DNA of 64,000 bases from Littorina saxatilis (lineage: Eukaryota; Mollusca; Gastropoda; Littorinimorpha; Littorinidae): positions 23,090,398 to 23,154,397 of the forward strand of contig NC_090251.1 in assembly GCF_037325665.1 (NCBI RefSeq). Direction: 5' to 3'. The position numbers and the translations under genes were made by a program. Below, piece after piece: positions 10,636-22,374 of this stretch. The notes beneath the pieces are model-generated. The model did no database searches. It was not told where the DNA came from and saw only the letters and a list, made by a program, of their open reading frames with translations. How positions within the stretch are numbered: position 1 is the stretch's first letter; each line of letters begins with the position of its first letter.

Positions 10636-13600
10636 CTACAATTCATCTGGCCGTCTCCCCTCCCCTTCTGACGTAAAAGCAGGATCCCCCTTAGCTGAGG
10701 GAAAAGTATGTTCGTCAATTTTATCAAAATGACCAAACCACTGATTGTACGCTAGTATCGCAACGTTTCTTCCCCCAATGGCAGACATTTCCATGGCAGA
10801 CGCGGCGGCCTCTACAGCGTTGATATAGTAGAGACGATCGTGGAGAACAAAGGAAGGTAACTCCATGTTTGGAGTGTATTCTGGGTACGCCTTCCAGCTG
10901 ACAAGGCGAAGATCTTTGCGGCTGTCAAATATTGAGCCCACCTGAAACAGTGGGACATTTACTTTGAAAAAACACACAAAACAAACACATTGATTGAATG
11001 CCTACATGAAGGTTCTTCTTTCAATGCATAGCCCAAAGAACAAGCCTATCATGTCACTCCTCATTGTCACTTACAACGCCCGTTTATGGTTGTCTCCCTT
11101 ACATAATAAATCAAATATAGAGCGTCATTACACCAAAGAAACTATCAAATTTTTCAAATCAAGTTGGAATTTTGGGTAGGGAAATACTTTTTGTGAATTG
11201 ACGTCAGCAGACTTCGGTGATTGGTCAATGCTGTGTGTTAGTCACACTGGATGTCAGCCCTATTTGATTTTGATATCCAAAATACAAAGTGAACGGGAGA
11301 ATAGGGGCAGTCATTGAATTATGGCAACTCAAACAGTGGGATCATCAGAGCATAGAGCAAACAAACCACGAAGGGAGCGACTCGGAAACTGACTAGTCAA
11401 TAACGGTCCCCCATCATCCATGCTCAAGAACTCACAAGTAACTCTCCAAATAATTTTTTTTAAGTTTTGCTCCATTTCACAGTTAGTGCAGATGGTAAAA
11501 CATTTTGACAGCAGATCTTCAGAAGGTCTTGTTCGAATCTCATAACAAGCAAACAATTTTGTAAAACTTTTTTTTAATATTTCTTCTTTTTTTTCTAAAC
11601 ACTTACTCCTTCATTTCCTTCTGTTTTCTTCATTCCAAAGATTTTGACAGGTGTATAGAAGGTCAATGATGTGATTACGTGATTATGCTTAGAAAAGAAG
11701 AAAAAATAATAGCACAGCATTTTGCAATGAATGTGAGATCTTTCTTAGCATTTGACAGACCAGAATATGACTACCAGTACCATGCGTGTGTGACCTGTTT
11801 TACTCCTTACCTCTTTTTCTGTGGGCACCTTGTTGAGAAACGTCTTCCACACCCCATATCCTTCCTCTTGGTCAGGTTTCCCTTTAAGATGTTCTTTATT
11901 ATCTACAGGGCTCTGTATTCCTAATTTGTTGAAGAAGACTTCTGTATCCGTTGTCATGATGTTACTGGGAAGTTCTTCAAGCTTCTCTACGCCGAAATAA
12001 GTTTTGTTTGGTCGGCCATGGACAAACAGAACTTCTAGAGGGTGGTATGGCACATTGGGCAAACGAAGCCCACTTGGAAAGTCTTCAAACTGAATCTGAA
12101 ACACAGAAAGCAGGTTCAAGAAATGTCAACTGAGACAAACGCAAAGCCATTCAGGAACAGACCACTATACTCATCGCTCCGCGCTTTTTGATCAACCATG
12201 CGGTGGCCTACTAGTTCATCGTGAAGGCGGCCCAACAGAGTTTCATAGCAGGAACACATTTGTGTCACTTTTAGGAAATGTCATGTGTGTGATAACATCA
12301 TTCGGTCTTATTTTTTCTTCAATTCTACATCTGTTGCTGACTTGCATTGAAGGAAATTATCCAAACTGTAAAAGAACAAGAAGAGCAAACGCTCGATCGA
12401 GTCACTTTCGCAGTTCTGAATATTATATGAGGCATCAGATGGACAGGAAGAAATTGCTATTCACAACACAATGAGTCACGTTCACATAAAATTTGAGCCC
12501 GGTCACTTTTATAGTTTCCGAGAAAAGCCCAACGTTAAGTTGTGTGTTGCCGAACAGAAAAGGCTAGTTATCTCCCTTGTTTTTCTGATAACGTTCGTAA
12601 AAGGCTACAGATGTAAATACTTTGATGTAAAGAATAATCCTACAAAGTTTCAATCACATCCGATGAACTTTGTCAAAGATATAAAATGTCTAATTTTTCC
12701 TTTGACGCTGACCTGTGACCTTGAAAAAGGTCAAAGGTCAACGAAACCATCGTTAAAGTGTAGAGGTCATTGGAGGTCACGACTAAACAAAATATGAGCC
12801 CGATCGCTTTGATAGTTTCCGAGAAAAGTCCAACGTTAAGGTGGTGTCTACGGATGGCCGGCCGGACGGCCGGCCGGACAGACTAACACTGACCGATTAC
12901 ATAGAGTCACTTTTTCTCAAGTGACTCAAAAATGTTTAAAAAATGTGAAAAAGGAGTGCACACATATCTTTCTGTGCCAGACTCTCACTTGCTACAAAAA
13001 ATACATACATGGTACATTTATTATGCAAGGTATGCTGAAAGTAGGCCCACGAATGTTTCAGATAGGGGACGAAACTCCACTGCAGGAAAGACGAACACTC
13101 TTACTCCCGACCAAACGAACACACTGTCTTTGAATGCAGCAAAGTTACAAAAGCTGCTTGATTGACACTTCAATTTTGCTTGATTGGATGGGTCTATTCA
13201 CAGCATTGCTATTACCCTAAAATCAGACTTTACTCCAATATGCTATCATATCCAAGCAATACCGGCAGCAGCAATGGCTTCAAAGTTTGAGAGAAAAAAA
13301 CGTAAAGAGCATGCAAACCTACTTGTCAACGACACAAATGCACAAACTGAAACAAGACACCAAACACATATCTTATCTATCAAGGAAGCCCTTGAACGGA
13401 ATGGGAAAACTGACTAAAGGAGGCAACAACAAACAAGAGGGAAAAATACTGAATGAGTGGATCTAGTGATCAGTTAATGAACTAGTCAGAAAGCCAACCA
13501 ATCAATAAGTCAATCAATCAATCAAAGTGAAGCAGCGAACCTGATATTTGGATTCTGATTTCAAAGGTGTGGCAACGATGAGGATGTCGTATTCCTTGCT

Positions 13601-16600
13601 GCCTTCTTTTTCCTCTCCCTGTTTGGCATCCGTCTTTAAATACTGCACTTCGTACGACACAGTGCCGCCCTCGCTTTTCACTTGGAACACCTGTGTCACC
13701 ACCGCCTGGTTGAAGTGGGCACCGGAAGCTTTCAACATTGATTCTGGTACTTTCTTGTTGCCTCCCTTTACTGCCCATAATCCAGGTTCCACTCCAGCCA
13801 TAGAAACAGCACCTGTAGTGCATTCAGAGATAAATAAGTAAAGAAACAAACAAGCTAATTGATTAAGATAAAATAATAACAAGTCGCGTAAGGCGAAAAT
13901 ACAACATTTAGTCAAGTAGCTGTTGAACTCACAGAATGAAACTGAACGCAACGCAACGCAGCAAGACCGTATACTCGTAGCATCGTCACTCCACCGCCCG
14001 TGGCAAAGGCAGTGCCAGTGGAATTGACAAGAAGAGCGGGGTATTCGTTGCGCTGAGAAGGATAGCACGCTTTTCTGTACCTCTCTTCGTTTTAACTTTC
14101 TGAGCGTGTTTTTAATCCAAACATATCATATCTATATGTTTTTGGAATCAGGAACCGACAAGGAATAAGATGAAAGTGTTTTTAAATTGATTTCGAAAAA
14201 TAAATTTTGATAATAATTTTTATATATTTAATTTTCAGAGCTTGTTGTTAATCCAAATATAACATATTTATATGTGTTTGGAATCAGCAAATGATGGAGA
14301 ATAAGATGAATGTAAATTTGGATCGTTTTATAAAAAAAATATTTTTTTTTACAATTTTCAGATTTTTAATGACCAAAGTCATTAATTAATTTTTAAGCCA
14401 CCACGCTGAAATGCAATACCGAAGTCCGGGCTTCGTCGAAGATTACTTGACCAAAATTTCAACCAATTTGGTTGAAAAATGAGAGCGTGACAGTGCCGCC
14501 TCAACTTTCACGAAAAGCCGGATATGACGTCATCAAAGACATTTATCAAAAAAATGAAAAAAACGTTCGGGGATATCAATCCCAGGAACTCTCATGTAAA
14601 ATTTCATAAAGATCGGTCCAGTAGTTTGGTCTGAATCGCTCTACACAAACACACAGACAGACAAACACACAGACAGACAAACAAACACACACACACGACC
14701 CTCGTCTTGATTCTCCCCTCTACGTTAAAATATTTAGTCAAAACTTGACTAAATAATAAAAAGCAAAGAGATGTACTGATCTTGAATCATATCCTGTACA
14801 CTTGAACTCGAGTCTCCCCTTGAAAAACTGCCTAGAAGTTGAGAAAATCAGGTCTTCAATAAAAAGTTCAAACGGAGGGAGTCTTAAAATGAATGTAAAT
14901 TTACACACACTATGGATACAAGAACTTTGAAACCTGGGTCTGAAGTTGTGGGGGGGGGGGGGGGGGGGGGGGGGGCTGAGTGTCTTTAAAAATGGGATCT
15001 TACAGGGTGTTACACTGTATCAGCATCTAAGATTATGTCAACCCCAAAGTATCCCACATAGCAATTAAACAGTATTTCCTTTCTAGCGGATGTGTCACTG
15101 TTATTGTCATGAAAAAACTTGGAGCTAGCCCTACTATAGGAAGTCCACAAAAAACTACAAACCATCACAAGACTCATCACAACCACACATAAGTTTCTGC
15201 TTTCAGGAATGATTCACTTGAAATTATATTCTCACACCCATAAATTCAGTATCAATGTACACATACCAATTTAAAAAAAAACTAAATACAAATTATAAAA
15301 CTCAATTTTGCAGTTTATACAAGAAAGAATACTCTTCTCCGACATCTACGGGACACAGTTTGAACAAGTTCAGGTCACTAACAAGCCTCATGCGCACACA
15401 AAAAGAAGACTGAAAAAAACATTTTAAAATGTTACTGTCATATGGATGAATATTTTCGGTCTTGTCATCGGAAATTTTTTATTTTTTTATGCCCAATATA
15501 CACTCACCTACAAAGCCATGAGCATCTGTGGTCTGTCCATAGTTTTCTCTGAGCCCTCCCATGACTAATTCATCAATGAATTTGTCTGAGAATCCTGCAT
15601 CCTTAAACATGGTTCTGCAATTGATGCGCGTGTAGTTGATGAAGCTTTCATCCATGGAACGAAGAAGATCCTCCACATTTGTGAAAGCCATACCTTGATT
15701 TTGATAGTCGTAAATTCTGGGGGAAAAAAAAGACAAGAAATAAAGGTAAAGGGCTTCAAAGTCACAACTATGTGTGCAATGTCTGAATTCATCAAAACAA
15801 AACACCTACACACACCCATTCACACACACATACATTGTAAAAGCACACTGAAAAATGTCTAACCAAGTCTCATATATATATTGTAACCAACGAAGTCCAA
15901 TTATAGCTCCAAGTAACACCACGAAACTGTGGCAAACACTTCCAAGAACAACACAAAAAGCAGCAGTAGTAATATCTTGTTAGCAACAGCTCCCTAACTC
16001 TTGCAAAACATCCACCCTATAGCTGATGCTAATAAAACAAAGTAAAATAGTTCAACTTGTTAATGTTATGATCAAGTCGACATTTCGTCATGTAATCACC
16101 ATGAAATGGAAAAGCAATCAGTGAATCACAAATGTATGAAAGACTACAACTTTAAAATAGAAAATGAGGGTTAAGAAATTCAATGCCTGTATGGTTATGA
16201 CCCCCCTTCCAAGACTGCCAAACACAGGTCTTGAAAGAGAGGGGGTCTTACATAGGAGGGGGACGGAGGATCCACTGTACCTCTCAAAAGAACCCATCAT
16301 CTCTGCCACCCAATCCTGAATGCGTTTGACATCCCAGCCGTAGCGCCAAAACAACTTGGCCAAGGTGACAGCTTTCCAGGAGCTTGTCTTGAAGAACAGT
16401 CCATCTTTGCTGTTGTACAAACCCAGAGTGTCTTTACTTGGGTCTTTTCTATGCAGACCTGCCAACAAAGAATGTATTAAACATTAGATTCACTTTGCAG
16501 CCTAAGAAATACAAAGCATCAGAGCATAAAAAGGAGATAAAACAAGAACAGTGAGAAAAAAAAGTCATGTCAAGCGACATCAAAACATTTATTCAATCTG

Positions 16601-17634
16601 TCGGCCTGAAACTTACAGATCAACACTTTAAACTCATACTTTGCCGTTCTTCTTCAGGGACACAAAAAACTTGACATTTCCGGTATTTTACCAGAAACAT
16701 TCTCAAAATACATGAACATTAATTAAATAAAGTTGACAAGCGGTCATACTTCAGTTCACTTCAGCTGATATTTCATTTGACCGGTTTCTCACTGACAGTC
16801 ACAATTGCTATCACTAATGGCTAGCGCAATCACTTGAAATTTCACAGTACAAGTAACACTCAAAACTGCCTTACCAAACTGCTCCGTGAAGTTGACCATG
16901 TAACGATTCTTGGGATGAATAATCGCACCGCCGGCTTCGTAGTCTTGTCCACCAATGTTGATCAGTGCCAGACGACCCCCGATCTTGTCAGCCTCCAGTA
17001 TGTCCACTTTTAACTTGTCTCCAAACAACTGCCTCAGGAAGTATGCTGCTGTTGTGCCGCCTATACCTCCACCAATAATACCTGACAAAAATACAGACAC
17101 AGAATTTTTACTTTTTTTTTTAAATTCTTCAAGCATCAGGACTGCTTTATCAGTTTATGAGTTTATCAAAGACATCAAAAGTATCATTATCAACAGCTCT
17201 TTCCGAGTCAGACCCTCTTCTCAACAACTTGTGGTACATGCAGTACTTTTCCTCACAAGGTTTGACATTACAATTCATGCGGAACTGCCCTTGGTGGGCA
17301 AAACAGGAGCGCATGACAGTCAGAAAGGCTGTCCGAAACATTGTTAGCACACCTGGTGACTATTTCTTTAGTCTAAACGGCCGAAGCATGTACCTTATTT
17401 GCCCACCAGCCCTCCATATGACACTCATGAAGCGCCGCGGAAGTACACAAACATCAGACCTTAATACGTACAGGTACGCTTCTATTTCACTTTTAGTATT
17501 TGTCAGACTAGAGTCTCTTGATGTTAAAAGTAAAAAACATACACAAATTCGAGTAAACTTGCAGAAAAGGATGAATGCATCCGTGTACTGTGTAGCATAA
17601 AAAACGCTCGCGCTGGACCCGAGTACTCTTCAGA

Positions 17635-17709
<75 letters not shown>

Positions 17710-17745
17710 TCTCTCTCCCTCACTCCCTCCCTCTCTCTCTTTCTT

Positions 17746-17830
<85 letters not shown>

Positions 17831-18328
17831 AACACTAACACATGTGCACAAAATGAACACACACACACACACACACACCGCGCGAGAGAAAAAGACTACA
17901 GGGAGGCATTGACGTCAAAGACTTTCGACCGTGACGAAATTACGTCACTATTCTTGGTTTACGGTACCATTCGGCGGCTTTGCTACAAGTATGCCATAGT
18001 CTTGGTTGGCCGAGACCTTGCACCGTTCTATCAGACTGCCTGGCTGGCTGTTGCACCGCGAATTCCTCCCACCGCCAATTCGTTTTTTTGTGGTTTATTT
18101 CGCATTTAGGTCCCAAGTAACATTATGAAGTTTTAATACGATCAATCGGACCTATTATCAAGTTAGTGTATCAACTTTTGAACGAGCTGCGCCCAGTAGT
18201 TTCCCAGCAATAAGCTGTTAAGTCAAGACACACACACACACACACACAGACAATTAAAGTCTGCTGAGCCCTTGTACTAGCGTACTCGGGGATAAAAACG
18301 CTCGCGCTGAACCCGAGTACTCTTCAGA

Positions 18329-18382
<54 letters not shown>

Positions 18383-18424
18383 CTCTCCCTCACTCCTTCT
18401 CTCTCTCCCTCTCTCTCACACACA

Positions 18425-18485
<61 letters not shown>

Positions 18486-20936
18486 CCACATCTCCATTCT
18501 AAAACACGTCACGTTCCAAATCAAAAGACGACATTCTATTTTCTTACGTCACTATTCTTGGTTTACGGTACCATTCGGCGGCTTTGCTACGAGTATGGCA
18601 TAGTCTTGGTTTGCCGAGACCTTGCACCGTTCTATCAGACTGCCTGGCTGGCTGTTGCACCGCAAATTCCTCCCACCGCCAAGTCGTTTTTTTGTGGTTT
18701 ATTTCGCATTTAGGTCCCAGGTAACATTATGAAGTTTTAATACGATCAATCGGACCTATTATCAAGTTAGTGTATCAACTTTTGAACGAACTGCGCCCAG
18801 TAGTTTCCCAGCAATAAGCTGTTAAGTCGAGACACACAGACACACAATTAAAGTCTGCTGGACCCTTGTACTAGGGTACTCGGGGATAAAGTGTGTACTG
18901 TAACCATATTGTGTGACACTACTACTCTTTCCACTCTTCATCCTTGCTTGCATGAGAAGAATTAACTATCTCGATTAAATGCAATAGACCTTTTCGGTAT
19001 CTGAGCAGCTCTCGCGAGACACGCTCTTTGTTTTGCTTTGAACATCGCAAGAACTTCGAACCAATTGGCTTGTGCAGCTCGCACGAGATCGCTGTACCGC
19101 ATGCTTTGCTATGCTCTGAAGTTTGCGAGAGATTACGAGAGCTTGGAATACCGATAGGGTCTATTGCAAGTTCCAGAGTGTATGTATAGGTTACAACACG
19201 AGTGGTTTTTTATATGGCTTGTATTTCAGTCAAGACCCAGCGGATGAATATCATCGGGAGACACGAGCCTCTGGCGAGTGGCTCTCGATTGATATTCCCG
19301 CTGGGTCTTGACTGAAATACAAGCCATATAAAAAACCACGAGTGTTGTAATCTGTATATCCCATTCTACCATCAAACACAAAGTGTAGACTACTAGCGGC
19401 ACTGTTGCGATCTGTGCAGGGTAAAACTGTTGCCAGCGAGACTTAGCCCTTTTGCAACCTTAAACTAAGTGACCGTCGCTGAAAAAATAAAACGAATGAG
19501 TGCATCGATAAGTACGCGGTAACACTACTTTCAGACCATTTAAAAGCTTTAAGTAAAGGTTCATAAGTTGCAAGAAAGTAATGAAGTCGAATAGAAATTA
19601 ATTTAGTTGAAGCGCACAATTCTTTTGTTTTGCGTTTCAGGTCGGCAGAACGGGCGAAACGGGTTTGGGACCCATTTGGCTTACTCGATTCAGAATCGAT
19701 TCCACGTTGTTTTTCTCGAACGTGTGGAATTAGGCTTATTGACAGAGAAGCACATTTTAGGGAACAAATATGTAGGTTTAGATTTAACCATTTGCTCCCT
19801 ATTTGAAATGTATCTACGTGATAAACTGTTTTGCGAGTGTGTTTGCATGGATGAACTTAAACTGGTATGGGTGTGAGGAAAACGCGACCGACACGTCTGT
19901 CACCGCCGATTGATTGCATTTTGAAGGAATATGACTGGATTACGGAAAAATATGTGGACTTACTGCAGAGCCAGGCAAAAGAGTAGACTTGCTCGCAAAA
20001 CACGTGAAACAGCCGATGTTTGATAGCTGAAGGCGCACACCAAAACACACTACCGACAGATTCTCAAAAGTCGTCTGCTAACGATGCAAGGGGAGGGTAC
20101 TCGTGTTTTTGTTTTGGTTCGCTAGCATCTGGTTATCTTGTAAGTTGAATGTTCGTTTTTTTCGACCTGCATTGCTTTCATAATGAAAGAAACTTTTGCT
20201 TATTGCATCTCATACATCAGATCAGTTCTGAGATTCATTTTTGCGTGCAACTGATATGGTTTTCTGAGCCGTGCAATACGATTTTAGAACTTCATACAAA
20301 TGTGTCACATTGTTCAGCGCGAGGTCAAAGGTCGGGAGGAAAGTAGTCCTTTGCCCAAATCGGAATCTGCACTATCATATATTTTTTGGAGTCCATGATG
20401 TATTTATTGAGCTATAAAAATACAACATATATACCCATACTGAAGTAACAGAGACAAAGAAGGGAGGTCATGGGATATATATATATATAATACACAAACA
20501 AAAAAGAAAAAATAACTAAAACAAGCCTTCACGGTAACACTGCTTTCTGTTTTGAATAGACATAAATGTGACATTTCTATGGTTGAAGCCGTTAATGCAG
20601 ATGTAAGTGTTTAACACTAACAGCTTCAGACAGATAAAGCAGAACTGTGTCTGTGTATAATTTATCTTCCGGGTTTTATTGCTAATCAGTAACGGTTTGA
20701 GTCGCTGATCATCGGCCACGGACCAGCCCCCGCATCAGACAGCCGGTGACATTAAATGTAGAGAAGGCATGATAATCATACCCAAATACCGTAAGAGTAT
20801 AATTGAAAGCATTCTTACCGACTTTCGGTATTTCTTCGTCATCTTGCGCGTAAGCACACAGCTGGTTCGTTGGGATGAACAGCAAAAGACACAGAAGCAT
20901 CTTCAGCGCTGTTGAGATTTTCGTGGAAGCCGCCAT
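10636..20936 (-). CDS. PCYOX1: prenylcysteine oxidase 1 (7 coding exons)
   Basis: FAD-dependent thioether oxidase that breaks down prenylcysteines left by turnover of prenylated proteins, yielding cysteine, an isoprenoid aldehyde and H2O2. It is lysosomal or secreted in animals. Coding exons in transcript order: 20936-20819, 17081-16875, 16458-16281, 15716-15508, 13812-13541, 12095-11811, 10941-10636, all with AG/GT borders and matching phases. They join to 524 codons (human protein 505). Residues 1-30 form a signal peptide (LLCLLLF core). The Rossmann motif GIIGGGIGG begins near residue 40, then [24 protein letters not shown] lies in exon 5. The C-terminal exon holds [20 protein letters not shown], the second FAD-binding part. 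The start ATG sits at the expected distance before the signal sequence. The large first intron (16875-20819 side) is filled with repeats. Identification rests on family similarity through every exon. Confidence 0.95.
12376..12932 (+). mobile_element. ACAAG/hairpin repeat family 2, copy 1 (in PCYOX1 intron 5)
   Basis: It starts ACAAGAAGAGCAAACGCTCG, carries GAGTCACTT near the left end and ends with the hairpin GAGTCACTT...AAGTGACTC followed by a run of A. It is almost identical to 45177-45757. The clearest difference is the number of GGCCGGCC palindromic blocks near the right end. It includes a 108-codon open frame shared unchanged by both copies and a perfect AGGTCAAAGGTCA direct repeat at 12728-12740. 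No similarity of the 108-codon product to a known protein was recognised, and it may be non-coding. Confidence 0.8.
13879..14754 (-). mobile_element. ACAAG/hairpin repeat family 1, copy 1 (in PCYOX1 intron 4)
   Basis: Starts ACAAGTCGCGTAAGGCG, has TTTAGTCAAG near this end and finishes with the hairpin TTTAGTCAAAACTTGACTAAA. The same 0.87-kb sequence occurs at 24111, 26416, 33390 and 56616. It contains a short CA-rich block, AT-rich stretches and a perfect TGACGTCA (14525-14532). No coding capacity. The open frame across its left end into PCYOX1 exon 5 is accidental. Confidence 0.85.
14950..14975. repeat. homopolymer run of about 26 G
   Basis: Uninterrupted G run in PCYOX1 intron 4. Its length is probably unreliable in the assembly. 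Confidence 0.9.
17601..18893. repeat. ~694-bp tandem duplication with expanded (CA)n, in PCYOX1 intron 1
   Basis: AAAACGCTCGCGCTG with CCCGAGTACTCTTCAGACAT and a CA block begins at 17601 and again at 18295. Each is followed by CTATTCTTGGTTTACGGTAC and about 330 bp of nearly identical sequence ending GTACTCGGGGATAAA. The CA/CT blocks (17641-17878 and 18333-18483) differ in length between units. No gene seen. Confidence 0.9.
18981..19166. mobile_element. 186-bp MITE with GCAATAGACC termini
   Basis: GCAATAGACCTTTTCGGTAT at the left is mirrored by ATACCGATAGGGTCTATTGC at the right. Inside are CTCTCGCGAG-like and TTTGCTTTGAA segments. A diverged relative lies at 37303-37487 in ITFG2 intron 2. Non-coding. 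Confidence 0.8.
19194..19347. mobile_element. fold-back MITE with TA flanks
   Basis: CAACACGAGTGGTTTTTTAT and about 35 further bases are repeated inverted after a loop of about 50 bp. TA is present just outside each end (19192-19193, 19348-19349), as for Tc1/mariner-type insertions. The transcribed form would be a long near-perfect hairpin. Confidence 0.8.
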
Positions 20937-22128
20937 GTTGAAAGTGTAAATACAACCCGTAGTTTCGTATTCAAATGATAGTCAACATCAATATTCCCAG
21001 AAAAAAAGTGTTTAGTTCTTCTAGTTTAATAAATAATCCTTCTCTTTTATAGGACAGCTGGAACAGTGGCGTGCCTGTTTAGCGGCATCGGAGTGTTACC
21101 TTAAATAACTCTTTTCACTGACTTAAAAACATACTATTAAATTCAAATCAACGGAAATGAAAATGATATTATTTTCTGCACTGAAAACTTTGTGAGATTG
21201 GAACTTTGTAAGATTGGTTTTGTAGCCTACAGGGAATGGGCATGTATTGACTTGAAGCAGTTAGCTCACTGCAGTTAGTTACGGAACGCGGATCGTATCA
21301 ACTGATGCATCAAATTGATGCATCCAAAAACCAAGAATTTGATGCATCATTTTTACAATTTGATGCATCCCAGAATTTTCGGGTTTTCCCGGAAAGTGCC
21401 GAGCAAAAAGCAAAATTTGAACCGGAATACGAAGCGAAACGAACGTCGGAAAACGAAAGTTTGAGTCGAAGGTCAAGGGCGTCAAAACTTCGTGTGCACA
21501 GAAAACAAACCACAAACAAAACAAAAAATGCCTTAAAATGCATAATGCCGTGACTTTGACTTGTTCCCTATTTAATGGTATGTTGTACGTTTATTTTTGT
21601 TTTATCTAACCAATCTGTTTATATTCGTCAAAATGTCATTTCAAGTTTTTCCGTGCTCAGGCATTTCTTACGGAAAGACCGGAAATGAATGATCTTTCGC
21701 ATGCATACAAAACCGAAAGTGATGCATCAAAATGATGCATCATTTTCCAAAAGGATGCATCATTTTCGTATCGGATGCATCAGTTTTTGAAAATGATGTA
21801 TCCTTTTTGAAAATGATGCATCCTTTTGTGAAAATGATGCATCAAATTGTGAAAATGATGCATCAAATATTAGTTTTGGATGCATCAATTTGATGCATCA
21901 GTTGATACGATCCGCGTTCCGTAGTTAGTCTGCCCCGTCTAATTCTCAAACAGACTGTATTCGTGTTTGGCTTTGTTCTCATTTTCAGTTTTTCTCAAAT
22001 GTTAGCTCATAGCGTGGAGCATCCGGCGACACTTTCCGGCGTGTCACTGACAACACAAAATAATATGGTCTGACGGACGTCAGTATTCCTTTGGTTCCTT
22101 AGTTGGTTTACAGTTATAATCTTTCAAG
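20937..22128. promoter_or_regulatory. shared upstream region of the divergent PCYOX1 and GOLT1 genes
   Basis: The two start codons face away from each other across 1.19 kb, so this stretch must hold both promoters unless further untranslated exons exist. No clear TATA box was assigned. Over half of it (21280-21923) is a TIR element with GATGCATC repeats. Bidirectional promoter activity is inference from the layout only. Confidence 0.5.
21274..21929. mobile_element. TIR element with an array of GATGCATC palindromes
   Basis: TACGGAACGCGGATCGTATC and the following ATGCATCAAATTGATGCATC are mirrored exactly at the right end (element 21280-21923). GTTAGT flanks both ends (21274-21279, 21924-21929) as a 6-bp target duplication. 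Inside are 13 copies of the 8-bp palindrome GATGCATC plus one GATGTATC variant, 4 near the left end and 9 near the right. No transposase. Open frames across it are produced by the repeats. Superfamily undetermined. Confidence 0.85.
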
Positions 22129-22304
22129 ATGATGCAGATCACAGACTTCCAGAGTAAGTACAAGTTTGACTTTTTGAAACATAAAAATGCTGGAGAAAAT
22201 CAGGGTTGAGATTGTACTGTTGACACGTCACTTCAGATTATTAGCGTCTGCTACAGATGTTTATCTGTCAATCCTGTAATCCTACTGTCTGTCTGCTCGT
22301 TTTA

Positions 22305-22374
<70 letters not shown>

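Noticed and set aside
13514-14068. 184-codon minus-strand frame as one exon of PCYOX1
   Set aside because: Only 13541-13812 matches the family with proper splice borders. The upstream part is family 1 repeat sequence that happens to be open, and the same peptide appears at 27093 and 34800.
21305-21553. Met-His-Gln-rich and Asp-Ala-Ser-rich peptides from the GATGCATC element
   Set aside because: The palindromic repeat is open on both strands by construction and the frames end within the element.
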